The notes beneath the pieces were generated by a model. The model saw only the letters and a list, made by a program, of their open reading frames with translations. It ran no database searches and was not told the origin of the DNA. A program made the translations under genes and the position numbers. A stretch of DNA of 64,000 nucleotides from Budorcas taxicolor (Eukaryota > Chordata > Mammalia > Artiodactyla > Bovidae), in contig NC_068924.1 in assembly GCF_023091745.1 (NCBI RefSeq), positions 67,534,832-67,598,831 on the forward strand. Direction: 5' to 3'. Below, one piece after another: positions 22,299 through 34,186 of the stretch (position 1 is the stretch's first letter; each line of letters starts with the position of its first letter).

Positions 22299-22529
22299 AC
22301 TCCAAGAGTAAGGGAAAATAAGATGGAACTTGTTTTACCAGTTTTATAAGTGGAATACACTGTAGCCTAACAAGTTAGGTTGGCTATACAACTATTATGA
22401 GGTGGAATGTGGATGTCAACGCATATCTTCTAACTATAAAGCCCAGTCAAAATCAATTGTATCAGTTTTCTCTACTTAACAGTAACAGCAGTAATAATAG
22501 TGGTTACTGAATGAAAATGAACTCACTAT

Positions 22530-22690
22530 TAGGCTTTACATATATTCTGTATCTAATTTATATAATGATTCACTAAAGATACAACATTATCCCCATTTTG
22601 AATACAAGTAAACTAAAGATTAGAGAAGTAAATAACTAAATTCGTGACCACCTGATTCCAAAGACCAAACTCATAATCACGTATAATAAA
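22530..22690 (-). mobile_element. MIR SINE
   Basis: Reverse-complement MIR: ctttacatatattctg, acattatccccattttgaat, ttagagaagtaaataac and cctgattccaaagacc, in the expected order. Confidence 0.65.
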
Positions 22691-22931
22691 AGTCTCTAGT
22701 TGGCAAATCTTGGGAATACAATATGAGGGTGGGTCTGTTATGAAAAGGCAGGTTGTAGTCATGCCTTTTAATATATGTTACCCTTGGCTTGGTGGAGAGT
22801 CTGTGTGCCTCTTTTAATAATTATGATCAAAATCAACTGTTTAGTTACTGTAGTCTCTACTGTATTAACTGAAGTAGTCCAAATCGCCCACCATCCCTTC
22901 CTGTCTTGGACTCATCAAATGAATTTTCTTT

Positions 22932-23900
22932 TTCATTTTTTTTGATTAGAAATTTACTGAAGATACATCTTTTCTTTTTAAAAAAAATTTTTGCTTTATT
23001 TTACTTTACAATAGTGTATTGGTTTTGCCATACATCAACATGAATCCATCACGGGTATACACGTATTCCCAATCCTGAACCCCCCTCCCACCTCCCTCCA
23101 CATATCATCTCTCTGGGTCATCCCAGCACACCAGCCCCAAGCATCCTGTATCCTGCACTGAACCTAGACTGGCGATTAGTTTCTTATATGATATTATACA
23201 TGTTTCAATGCCATTCTCCCAAATCATCCCACCCTCTCCTTCTCCCACAGAGTCCAAAAGACTGTTCTATATATCTGTGTCTCTTTGGCTGTCTCGCATA
23301 CAGGGTTATCATTATCATCTTTCTAAATTCCATATATATGTGTTAGTATACTGTGTTGGTGTTTTTCTTTCTGGCTTACTTCACTCTGTATAATCAGCTC
23401 CAGTTTCATCCACCTAATTAGAACTGATGCAAATGTATTCTTTTTAATGGCTGAGTAATACTCCATTGTGTATATGTGCCACAGCTTTCTTATCCATTCA
23501 TCTGCTGATGGACATCTAGATTGCTTCCATGTCTTGGCTATTATAAACAGTGCTGCAATGAACATTGGGGTACATGTGTCTCTTTCAATTCTGGTTTCCT
23601 CGGTGTGTATGCCCAGCAGGGGTGTTGTTGGGTGATAAGGCAGATCTATTTGCAGTTTTTTAGGGAATCTCCGCACTGTTCTCCATAGTGGCTGTACTAT
23701 TTTGCATTCCTACCAACAGTGTAAGAGGGTTCCCTTTTCTCCACACCTCCAGCATTTATTGCTTGTAGACTTTTGGATCACAGCCATTCTGACTGGTGTG
23801 AAATGGTACCTCACTGTGGTTTTGATTTGCATTTCTCTGATAAAGAGTGATGTTGAGCATCTTTTCGTGTGTTTGTTAGCCATCTGTATGTCTTTTCTGT
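22932..23900 (-). mobile_element. L1-BT 3' portion with 13-bp TSD
   Basis: Perfect direct repeats atgaattttcttt at 22919-22931 and 23901-23913 bound it. From left: a T-run, a short extra segment (about 22940-22972), a second T/A-rich run, then the bovine L1 3' UTR (cattcccaatcctgaacccc; accctctccttctcccacag) and the ORF2 C-terminal coding region. The minus frame at 23323-23676 keeps WKQSRCPSADEWIRKLWHIY and YSAIKKN, characteristic of the L1 ORF2 C-terminus. There is no RT domain, so the copy is inert. Confidence 0.95.
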
Positions 23901-23913
23901 ATGAATTTTCTTT

Positions 23914-24068
23914 ATAACATTCTTTTGACTGGCATGATCTTATTTAGATATTTGCTTGTATGCTGCGTGTCTTTCTCAACTAAATGTAAAATCAAAAAGA
24001 ATCATATCTGTTTATTCATTATTTATATGCATATTGCACTCATTAAGTCATTTCGTTTGTATCCTATG
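23914..24068. other. Short spacer, possible L2 trace
   Basis: Only a weak resemblance to an L2 tail (tctgtttattcattatttat). Not callable. Confidence 0.3.
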
Positions 24069-24578
24069 ATGAACATAGACAGCATATTAAAAAACAGAGA
24101 CATTATTTTGTCAACAAAGGTCCATCTAGTCAAAGCTATGGTTTATCCAGTAGTCATGTATGGATGTGACAGTTGGACTATAAAGAAAACTGAGCACTGA
24201 AGAACTGATGCTTTTGAACTGTGGTGTTGGAGAAGACTCTTAAGAGTCCCTTGGACTGCAAGGAGATCCAACCAGTCCATCCTAAAGGAGATCAGTCCTG
24301 GCTGTTCACTGGAAGGACTGATGTTGAAGCTGAAACTCCAATACTTTGGCCACCTGATGCAAAGAGCTGACTCATTTGAAAAGACCCTAATGCTGGGAAA
24401 TATTGAGGGCAGGAGGAGAAGGGAACGACAGAGAATGAGATGGTTGGATGGCATCACTGACTCGATGGACATGAGTTTGGGTGGACTCTGGGAGTTGCTG
24501 ATGGACAGGGAGGCCTGGTGTGCTGCGATTCATGGGGGTCACAGAGTTGGACATGACTGAGTGACTGAACTGAACTGA
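24069..24578 (+). mobile_element. BovB LINE 3' end
   Basis: Plus-strand BovB from gaacatagacagcatatta to the tail gactgaactgaactgaat. The frame at 24321-24560 (RRRRERQRMRWLDGITDSMD) and the upstream MVYPVVMYGCDSWTIKK piece are separated by a stop (cactga where the intact frame is open). Confidence 0.95.
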
Positions 24579-24964
24579 ATGATAAAAGGATTTCACATAT
24601 GTGATGGAAACAGCTACATAATAAATGATTATTGCAAAAATAAAAAATTATGTGATATCAGAAATCAAATTTAGATTGATTCAAATGGTAAATAATAAAA
24701 TTAAAATCATTGAGATATTTAAATATGTATTTATAAAATCTCTAGAGGAAATTTTCATAAATTAAAAGCAATGAAGGAAATTAAAAGAAAAAGTTTAATA
24801 TTCATGTATGTATAAAAAAAGCAATGACCATTATTAATTAAAAAGATAAAAAATGAAATATAAGAAATTTTACCAAGAGTAAAACACACCCTAAATAAAA
24901 GACACATATAATTCCCTGCTTACAAATTATCAAAGATAAAAAATAAAAATATATAATGTTTTTG
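24579..24964. other. Unassigned, very AT-rich DNA
   Basis: No feature recognised. Confidence 0.45.
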
Positions 24965-25359
24965 TGATAAATCTTGCATCATTGTGGGAAGGTAAATTAG
25001 TATAACTACTTGGAAAAACAAATTGGCACCACCTAATGATGGTTTGAGCTTTTAGTTCCATTACATAAGCACTAATCTAATAAAATGAACTAAAACTAGA
25101 AAAAAAATGTTCATTTCCAAGTGTGATTTGGAGGTAATTATAATTAATTTTAAAAGGAAGCTTCATAACTACTTAACTATAGGTGAATAGTTAAGTAAAT
25201 TATACTACAGAAGCATAATTTATCTCTAAACTTTTTATTTTTAAGGAATAAATGTGCTTAATGTTTTGAAAAATAAAAGTAAAATAGGACTTAGAGTTTT
25301 ATATAAAGTATAATTGTATCAAAATGTTCACAGTGGTTATCTGTGAAAGTGAACTAAGT

Positions 25360-25390
<31 letters not shown>

Positions 25391-25450
25391 TATCTTATAT
25401 ATATATATTTTTTTTTTTCTTTTCTGTGCTTTCCAGGTATAATATGTGTA
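24965..25450 (+). mobile_element. Old L1 3' region
   Basis: Diverged plus-strand L1: gtaaattagtataactactt, ggaaaaacaaattggcacc, taggtgaatagttaag, gttcacagtggttatctgtg and cttttctgtgctttccagg, in consensus order. It contains the AT microsatellite at 25359-25408. Confidence 0.65.
25359..25419. repeat. (AT)n microsatellite plus T-run
   Basis: Two AT tracts (25359-25387 and 25394-25408) separated by taaattatctt and followed by 12 T. Confidence 0.9.
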
Positions 25451-27014
25451 GGACTAAATTTCATATTTTAATCTAAAATACTTAATATTTAAGTAACATT
25501 TCTAGTCAGCATCTATTCTTATGTTTATCCTCAAGAGCATCTTTTCATTTTGTGTGTGATTTTATATTAAGTCTGCCATAAATATATTTGAGGGAGCTCA
25601 CTAACAGTATCCTGATATCTAAAGGCTGTATTTTCAGTTTATGATTTTTGGCATATAATTGTAGCTTATGCCATAAGGATTGGGTGCGTACGATATGCTA
25701 CTCCTTCTGTTACAATTTTTGTGTTAAGTGATTATTTATCTTTTCCATTACAATCAAGGTTAAGAAACATTGGCATCCCTTTCCTGAATCCCTGCCAATG
25801 GAAACTACTTCACATTTGCTTCTGACTAATGTTCTTGTCACTAGATTTAGATAACTTTCTTAAAAAAGAAGTGAGCATCATAAAACCTTATTAGCAAACT
25901 GCTTAATAAAATACACAAATTATTACACATAAATTATGCATCTAATTGTGATTATTTATTCTGGGTACACTAATCTTTGTTCCCTCTTTTAATTTTTATT
26001 TTTTGTCTTTGTTCTGTGATTTTCATTCTAGTACATTATCACTGTAGGGAAGCAATGGAAATAAGCATGTAGTATATCTAACAGCAGTAATATGATTACC
26101 TAATTCTATGGGTTGAAATTAACAGACTATTTGGATTTGCACCCACCACATCTCAAGACTTTAGTTTCCCATAAACTCAATTATGAAAACCAAAAAGGGA
26201 AAAAAGCTGTAGCCCAAAGTTCAGGGTTACAGTGAATGATGGAAAATGATATTGAAAGACCTAGGAATTAAAGTCAGTGGAAAAACTGGAAGAAATGAAG
26301 AATACTTTATAGAATATATATGTAACAATTATTTGAAACAGAAACTGGATGTTTAGATGACTGAATATCATTGAGAAAATATTTTATCTAAATATAATAG
26401 TTAATATTTTTAAAAAACTATTTAAATATAATTTCAACTAAGCTTTGGAAACTAAATGTTAAAATTATGTAAGTTATTCAACTGTATAGTTTTAATATCC
26501 AAAGGTTGGAATTTACACCAAATAAAATAACAGATAACAGATACAAATACATCTAGAAATAACATGGGCTGTAAATTTCTCACCTTTTCCCTACCACAAG
26601 TAAAACAACTAAAATGTCTTTTAGATTGCTCACTCTTATGTCTATAAAAATAACTTTCCAGATAAGTGTGTCACAAGCAATAATTTCACAGACCAAGGAA
26701 GAGATACAAAATGGGATCTAACTGAAGATTTGATAAATAACAATTTGACACACAATCAAAATAGCTAGTTTCTATTTGAGAAGAAGGAAAGGACTAAACC
26801 TTAAATATGTACAAAAAATAATCCTCAAAGAAAACATATTACTTCCTTATTTAGTCTGAAAAATTCACAGAACAGAGCTCATGGTAATTTATAGTGAGAT
26901 TTCAAGAGGTTAAATAAAAATTTATCAAAGACTAAGGGAAATTAACATAAAAGTGTCTTTCAAATAAGCTTATAGCTGAGAACTCAATAATTTGAACTCG
27001 TTTACGGCCAGTGA
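25451..27014. other. Unassigned AT-rich DNA
   Basis: About 1.5 kb without recognised repeats and with no open frame long enough to list. This is one of the larger repeat-free intervals and a reasonable place to test for conservation. Confidence 0.5.
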
Positions 27015-27347
27015 GGGGCTTCCCTGAAAGCTCAGTTGGTAAAGAATCTGCCTGCAATGCAGGAGACCTCAGCTTGATCCCTGAGTTGGGAAGATCCCTG
27101 GAGAAGGGATAGGCTACCCATTCCAATATTCTTGGGTTTCCCTGGTGGCTCAGATGGTAAAGAATCCACCTGCAATGCGGGAGACCTGAGTTTGATCCCT
27201 GGTATCAGAACATCCCCTGGAGGAGGGCATGGCAACCACTCCAGTATTCTAGCCTGGAGACTCCTCAAGGACAGAGGAGCTTAGCAGGATGCAGTCTGTG
27301 TGGTCAGAAAGAGTCGGACATGACTGAGCAACTAAGCATACACACAA
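27015..27347 (+). mobile_element. Bov-tA SINE with two tRNA-like heads
   Basis: A first head (ggggcttccctgaaagctcag ... agcttgatccctgag) with a short body piece ending ccaatattcttg is followed at 27133 by a second full head (ggtttccctggtggctcagatgg) and a complete body. This tandem-head form is a known Bov-tA variant. It ends in taagcatacacacaatg. Confidence 0.93.
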
Positions 27348-27905
27348 TGACTATGATAAGAATGTGATTGAGATTTTTTAAAAGAAATATTTCAAGATAT
27401 TTAGCTTCATACCTCTTAGGAGGACAGTTATAAGTGCTTAATAAATAACAGCAATTTTGGGCAAAACATTTGCTTCTGCTTTTTTACTTCATTTTCTTAG
27501 GACTTTCTCCATCCGTTCCCTAGGGAAGGATTACATACTGAGACCTCCAAAAAACAAATGATATTCATCGTAGTATATTTATCACATAGCAATGTTGAGA
27601 ATGACTCTAGCAATGTGATTTTTACTAACATAGCAAAAAATATTATATGTATTATAATTCTATGATAAGCAATCTAAAGAAAATTTATGACCATTCATTG
27701 CATAAAATATCACAGAAAGAGGTGTTTGAAGATTGCTTAGGGGAAATCCTTCACATAATGACATTCAAATTTTATTTGACAGTAATTTTGAGTTACAAAT
27801 AAAATAATTTATTATTATGGTAATATTTGTTGGATGGAATATTAAGATGGTCCTGTTAGAGAAAGAGTTAAGTTAGGACAAAAGGGTTCAAAGTAACATA
27901 TAAAT

Positions 27906-27942
<37 letters not shown>

Positions 27943-28420
27943 CAATGAAAAGTTGTGAAGCTGACTCCTAAGGCTTTAACTAGTGGAAGTAGAGTTAAAC
28001 TTTAAAGAAACATATAGTAATGAAGAGCTACCAGATAAACAGTGTGATCATTCTCTATGCACATTTTATTTTTTCAAACATGATACAAAATTTAAAGGTT
28101 TTGAAACACACTAAGGGTTAAAATACTTTGAAACCTACAACATGAAAGTAGTGGTAAAGAAGTAGAACCAGAGAAATTCAGAAAACATTATCACAAATAT
28201 AGTTAAAATTAACAAAAACAAAAAATAAAAATAGTGATGTTTTCCTTTTGGGGGGTTTTTCAGTATATTACAGTATAGGTTTTAAAAGAAAAGATGTGTA
28301 GATGTGTGATTTGGTGACTAGTCTCAAAATGAAAATAAAAAGTAGACCATGGAAAGAAGAAAATAAAACAAAACCAAAAAATATGCCACCTTACAAACCA
28401 GTGTTGAATTAAATTGGCTT
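27348..28420. other. Unassigned AT-rich DNA
   Basis: No gene recognised. Contains a TA microsatellite at 27908-27941. Confidence 0.5.
27908..27941. repeat. (TA)n microsatellite
   Basis: Pure TA dinucleotide tract of about 34 bp. Confidence 0.95.
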
Positions 28421-28637
28421 ATGGTAGGCTGCAGTCCACGGGGTCGCTAAGACTTGGACAGACTGAGCGACTTCACTTTCACTTTTCACTTTGATGCATT
28501 GGAGAAGGAAATGGAAACCTACTCCAATGTTCTTGCCTGGAGAATCCCAGGGACGGGGGAGCCTGGTGAGCTGCCGTCTAAGGGGTCGCACAGAGTTGGA
28601 CACAACCAAAGCGACATAGCCTTAGCAGTAGCATGTT
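28421..28637 (+). mobile_element. BOV-A2 SINE
   Basis: Two BOV-A units in the tail-last orientation: ggtaggctgcagtccacggg, tttcacttttcactttgatg, gagaatcccagggacggggg and agcgacatagccttagcag. The first unit is 5'-truncated. Confidence 0.93.
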
Positions 28638-28734
28638 AGCTTTATCAGTGAGCTTTCTTATAGAGTATATTGTTTGAATTTCAAGTTTTGTCTGGAGGCT
28701 TAAGGGAGGATTGTATGTCAACTCTGAGGCATGC

Positions 28735-28780
28735 AATATTGGTTTAGACAAAAAGTTCATTTGGATGTTTCTGTAATTAC
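28735..28780. mobile_element. Possible mariner-type terminal-repeat remnant
   Basis: The segment attggtttagacaaaaag, followed by ttcatttggatgtttctg, resembles the terminal repeat of the common ruminant mariner-type miniature elements. Only one end is visible, so this is tentative. Confidence 0.35.
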
Positions 28781-29077
28781 CTGGGGAAATAAATGTAAAC
28801 TTAACTTGCTGGGATTTTGGTTGAGATTGCATTGACTCTATGGGACATGTTATTTTGTGAATGCTGACAAACTGATACTAACATTTATATGGAAAGGTAA
28901 AAACCCAGAATAACCAACACAATATTGAAGAACAAAGCTGAAATTGACACTTCTGAACTTCAAGACTGAACTGTAAAACTGCTATAATCAAAACAGTGTG
29001 GTGTGAGTGAAAGAGAGAGAAATAGATCAATTGAACAGAATAAAGAATCCAAAAATAGACTCCAACAAACATAGTCA

Positions 29078-30544
29078 CTCACCTAGAGCCAGACATCCTG
29101 TGAGGTCAAGTAGGCCTTAGGAAGCATTATGATGAACAAAGCTAGTGGAGGTGATGGAATTTCTGCTGAGCTATTTCAAATCCTAAAAGATGATGCTTTT
29201 AAAGTGCTGCACACAATGTGCCAGCAAATTTGGAAAATTCAGCAGTGGCCACAAGATGGAAAAGGTCTGTTTTCATCAAAATCCCAAAGGGCAATGCAAA
29301 ATAATGATCAGACTACCACACAATTGCACTCATTATACATGCTAGCAAGGTAATGCTCAAAATCATTCAAGCTAGGCTTCAACAGTACATGAACAGACAA
29401 ATTCCAGATGTACAAGCTGGGTTTAGAAAGGCAGAGGAACCAGAGACCAAATTGCCAACATCCATTGGATCATAGAAAAAGCAAGGGGATTCCATAACAC
29501 ATCTGCTTCATTGACTATGCTAAAGTCTTTGACTGTGTGGATCACAAAAATATATGGAAACTTCTTAAAGATATGGAAATACCAGACCACCTTACCTGCC
29601 TCCTCAGAAGCCTGTATGCAGGTCAAGAAGCAACAGTTAGAACTTGACATGGAACAACAGACTGGTTCCAGATTGGGAAAGGAGCATGTCAAGGCTGTAT
29701 ATTGTCACCCTGCTTATTTAACTTATATGCAGAGTACATCATGGGAAATGTCAAGCTGGATGAAGCTCACCTCAGATATGCAGATGATACCACCCTAATG
29801 GCAGAAAAAGAAGAAAAACTGAAGAGCCTCTTGACGAAGTTGAAAGAGGAGAGTGAAAAAGCTGGCTTAAAACTCAACATTAAAAAAAACTAAGATCATG
29901 GCATCTGGTCCCAGCACTTCATGGGGAATAGATGGAGCAAAAATGGAAACAGTTACAGACGTTATTCTCTTGGACTCCAAAATCACAGTGGACAGTAACT
30001 GCAGCCATGAAGTTAAATGAAGCCTACTCCTTGGAAGAAAAGCTTTGACAAATTAGACAGTGTATTAACAAGCAGAGACATCACTTTGCTGACAAAGACC
30101 TGTATACTTGAATTTATAGTTTTTCCAGTAGTGATGTATGGATGTGAGAGCTGGACCATAAAGAAAACTGAGTGCTAAAGAATTGATCTTTTGAACTGTA
30201 GGGTTGGAGAAGACTCCTGAGACTCCTTTGGATAGCAAGGAGATCAGAACAGTCCGTCCTAAAGGATATCAGTCCTGATTATTCATTGGAAGTACTGGTG
30301 CCGAAGCTGAAGCTTCAATACTTTGGCCATCTGAGTGAAGAACTGATTCATTGGAAAAGACCCTGATGCTGGAAAAGATTGAAGGCAAGAGGAGAAGTTG
30401 GTAACAGAGAATTAGATGGTTGGATGGCATCACAGTTTTAATAGACATGAATCTGAGCAAACTTGGAGACATAGCGAAGGACTGGGAAGCCTGACGTGAT
30501 GTAGTCTATGGAGTCGCAAAGAGTGGGACATGACTGAGTGACTG
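29078..30544 (+). mobile_element. BovB LINE nested in L1
   Basis: Starts in the region before the RT (acctagagccagacatcctg) and runs to gactgagtgactgaac. The RT active-site codons YADD are at 29777-29788, in a 63-codon open stretch. Frameshifts and stops interrupt it elsewhere. Flanks share aacaaac (29064-29070 and 30545-30551) and then tagtca, separated on the right by an A-run; this is consistent with a TSD of about 14 bp with A expansion. The final tail repeat is only one unit long. Confidence 0.93.
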
Positions 30545-30979
30545 AACAAACAAAAAAATATAGTCATCTGATGTTTGACAAAGAAGCACAGATCATATAA
30601 TGGAGCTAAGCTAGTATTTTCATAAGCAGTGTTCGAAAAACGAGTATTTATATACCAAAAAAAAAAAAAAGAAGAATATAGATACATATCTTACATCCTT
30701 CAAAGAAATTAACTCAGAGTAAATCAGAGACCTAAACATAGATTACAAAATCCATAGATCACATAGGAGAAAATGTAGGTGACTTGGGCTTGGTGATGAC
30801 TTTTTAAATAAAATACCTAAATTTTATACCTAAGCCCAATCCATGATGAAAAAAATCGATGAACACAATTTCATTGAAATTAAAAACTTCTGCAAAAGAT
30901 AATGTCAAGGGAACAAGAACACAGATTTGGAGAAAGTATACGCAAAGGAAATGTCTGATAAAGAAGTGTTATCCAAAAT

Positions 30980-31228
30980 ATGCTGCTGCTGCTGCTAAGT
31001 CACGTCAGTCGTGTCCAACTCTGTGCGACCCCATAGACGGCAGCCCACCAGGCTCCACTGTCCCTGGGATTCTCCAAGCAAGAACACTGGAGTGGGTTGC
31101 CATTGCCTTCTCCAATGCATCAAAGTGAAAAGTGAAAAGAGAAGTCCCTCAATCGTGTCTGACTCTTCGCGACCCCATGGACTGCAGCCTACCAGGCTCT
31201 TCCATCTGTGGGATTTTCCAGGCTAACA
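30980..31228 (-). mobile_element. BOV-A2 SINE dimer nested in L1
   Basis: Complete reverse-complement dimer: gct repeats, aagtcacgtcagtcgtg, catagacggcagcccacc, then the second unit from gtgaaaagagaagtccctc to gattttccaggctaac. Little diverged, so younger than the L1 it interrupts. Confidence 0.95.
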
Positions 31229-31945
31229 ACACTTACAACTCAGAATGGAAAAAAACAAAAACGAAAAACAGAGTTTAAAAAATTATCCCAAGACCTTAAC
31301 AGATATCTCACAAGAAGATATACAGATGGCAAATAGGCATTTGAAAAAATGCTCCATGTCATATGTCATAAGAGAAATGCAAATTAAAACAACAGAAATG
31401 CTACCACACACTTATCAGAATGTCCAAAACCCAGAACTCTGACAACAGCAAATACTGATGAGAATGGGAGCAACATAATCACAAAACAGAAAACAAATGA
31501 AATGAATATAAGGCAATGGGAGGTATTAGGCACATTCACCAAAGCTCTCACATCACATGAATGTTTTTCATAGCTTTATTCATAATTGTCAACACTTGGA
31601 AGCAACCAAGATGTTCTTCAGTAGAAGAAGGAGTAAACAAACTGGTATACCCAGACAATGGACTGTTATTTAGCACTAAAAACAGATGAGCTATCAAGAC
31701 ATGAAAAAAGCATGAAGGAAATTTAAGTGCATACTACTAAGAAGATAATCAAATCTGATAAGGCTACATACTGTATGATTCCAATTACATGATGCTGAAA
31801 ATAGGCAAAATTATGGAAATAGTAAAAAGATCAGTAATTGCCAACAAATGAGGGGTATGAAGGATGAATAGCAGAGCACATGGAGTTTTTAGGGTAGTAA
31901 AAATACTCTATAAGATATTATAATGATAGATACATGTGATTATAT

Positions 31946-33950
31946 GCGAACTATGAACAGAGTTTCGTGACATTGTATAGAAGATAGGAATCAAGACCAT
32001 CCCCAAGAAAAAAAAAATGCAAAAAGCAAAATGGCTGTCTGAGGAGACCTTACAAGTAGCTATGAAAAGAAGAGAAGCAAAAAGCAAAGGAGAAAAGGAA
32101 AGATATACCCATCTGAATGCAGAGTTCCAAACAATAGCAACGAGAGATAAGAAAGCCTTCCTCAGTGATCAATGCAAAGAAATAGAGGCAAACAATAGAA
32201 TGTAAAGATTAGAGATCTCTTCAAGAAAATTAGAGATAACAAGGAAATATTTCATGCAAAGATTGGCTCAATAAAGGACAGAAATTGTAGGGACCTAACA
32301 GAAGCAGAAGATATTAAGAAGAGGTGTCAAGAATACACAGAAGAACTGTACAAAAAAGATCTGCATGATCCAGATAATCACAATGGTGTGATAACTCACA
32401 CTCACCTAGAGCCAGACATCCTGGGATGTGAAGTCAAGTGGGCCTTAGGAAGCATCACTACAAACAAAGCTAGGGGCAGTGATAGAATTCCACCTGAGCT
32501 ATTTCAAATGATAAAAAATGATGCTGTGAAAGTGCTACACTCAATATGTCAGCAAATATGGAAAACTCAGCACTAGCCACATGACTGGGAAAGGTCAGTT
32601 TTCATTCCAATCCCAAAGAAAGGCAATGCTAAAGAATGTTCAAACTACCACACAGTTGCACTCATCTCACATGCTAGTAAAGTAATGCTCAAAATTCTCC
32701 AAGCCAGGCTTCAGCAATATGTGAACCGAGAACTTCCAGATGTTCAAGCTGGTTTTAGAAAAGGCAGAGGAACCAGCGATCAAATTGCCAACATCCGCTG
32801 GATCATGGAAAAAGCAAGAGAGTTCCAGAGAAAATATCTATTTCTGCTTTATTGACTATGCCAAAACATTTGACTATGTGGATCAAAATAAACTGAGGAA
32901 AATTCTGAAAGAGATGGGAATACCAGACCACCTGACCTGCCTCTTGAGAAACCTGTATGCAGGTCAGGAAGCAACAGTTAGAACTAGACATGGAACAACA
33001 GACTGGTTTCCAATAGGAAAAGGAGTATGGCAAGACCATATATTGTCACCTTGCTTATTTAAATTATATGCAGAGTATATCATGAGAAATGCTGGGCTGG
33101 AAGAAGCACAAGCTGGAATCAAAATTGCTGGGAGAAGTATCAAAAACCTCAGATATGCAGATGATACCACCCTTATGACAGAAAGTGAAGAAGAATTAAA
33201 GAGCCTCTTGATGAAAGCGAAAGAGGAGAGTGAAAAAGTTGGCTTAAAGCTCAACATTCAGAAAACTAAGATCATGGTATCTGGTCCCATCACTTCATGG
33301 CAAATAGATGGGGAAACAGTGGAAACAATGGCTGACTTTAGTATTTTGGGCTCCAAGGTCACTGCAGATGGTGATTGCAGCCATGAAATTAAAAGACGCT
33401 TATTCCTTGGAAGGAAAGTTATGAGCAAACTAGACAGCATTTAAAAAACAGAGACGTTATTTGTTGACATTACTTTGTCAACAAATATCTGTCTAGTCAA
33501 GGTTATGGTTTATCCAGTAGTCATGTATAGATGTGAGAGTTGGACCATAAATAAAGCTGAGCGCCGAAAAATTGATGCTTTTGAACTGTGGTGTTGGAGA
33601 AGACTCTTGAGAGGCTCTCAGACTGCAAGGAGATCCATCTAGTCCATCCTAAATGGCATCAGTCTTGAGTGTTCATTGGAAGGACTGATGTTGAAGCTGA
33701 AACTCCAATACTTTGGCCACCTGATGTGAAGAGCTGACTCATTTGAAAAGATCTTGATGCTGAGAAAGATTGAGGGAAGGAGGAGAAGGGGACAACAGAG
33801 GATGAGATGGTTGAATGGCGTCACTGACTCAATGAACATGGGTTTGGGTAGACTCCTGCAGTTGGTTATGGACAGGGAGGCCTGGCGTGCTGGGGTTCAT
33901 GGGGTCACAAGGAGTCAGACATGACTGATCAACTGAACTGAACTGAACTG
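31946..33950 (+). mobile_element. BovB LINE, 2-kb copy nested in L1
   Basis: The best-preserved BovB of the window. It begins between endonuclease and RT (gcgaactatgaacagag; gaatcaagaccatccccaag) and extends through the whole RT region to the tail aactgaactgaactgaa. Open stretches correspond to successive ORF2 blocks at 32017-32205, 32388-32576 (ended by a tag stop where the consensus reads cagtgg), 32740-33444 and fragments up to 33840. It is 5'-truncated without the endonuclease, so it is not competent. Confidence 0.96.
32740..33444 (+). pseudogene. BovB ORF2 reverse transcriptase relic
   Basis: The longest reverse transcriptase remnant (234 codons). The first 30 codons read the wrong frame of BovB; from about 32830 the true ORF2 frame is followed. 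Visible RT motifs are IYFCFIDYAKTFDYVD (palm motif A; its second Asp aligns with the catalytic DxxKAFD pattern), the fingers-palm stretch GIPDHLTCLLRNLYAGQEA, and the active-site YADD at residues 139-142 (33154-33165). The cysteine of the usual VRQGC segment is lost (GVWQDH in place of GVRQGC). The frame ends at a stop just after GRKVMSKLDSI, and the C-terminal region continues with more stops. Endonuclease is absent. It is a pseudogene of a transposon, not a host gene. Confidence 0.88.
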
Positions 33951-34186
33951 AAACTTATAGAGTATATCATTAAAAGTGTACTGTGAAGTAGTAGACTTTG
34001 GATGTGTAAAAGCTGTCACTATAGGTTTATCAAGTGTAAACAAAGAATGTACCTATGATGGGAAATGTTTATAATGGGGAAGCTGATGCATGTGTGTGGG
34101 GCACAAGCATATAGGAAATCTCTGTACTTTCTTCTTCATGTTTTCTGAGCTTAAAATTTCTTTAAAATATAAAGTCTTAAAAATAT

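Larger units (their letters stand above)
28800..34186 (+). mobile_element. Old L1 hosting two BovB and one BOV-A2; inverted 5' tip
   Basis: Pieces at 28866-29063, 30553-30979, 31229-31945 and 33951-34186 form one L1 in consensus order. They run from the ORF2 region (atttatatggaaaggtaaaa) through the C-terminus to a 3' UTR (gctgatgcatgtgtgtgggg; ggaaatctctgtac) ending ctttaaaatataaagtc. With the insertions removed the L1 is about 1.7 kb. The first piece is preceded at about 28800-28850 by L1 sequence in reverse orientation, from just upstream in the element: a 5' inversion. All frames are broken. Confidence 0.85.

Noticed and set aside
20973..24578. Inverted BovB pair as a functional foldback or palindromic system
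   Set aside because: Separate TSDs and a 2.5-kb spacer show independent insertions; the orientation is coincidental.
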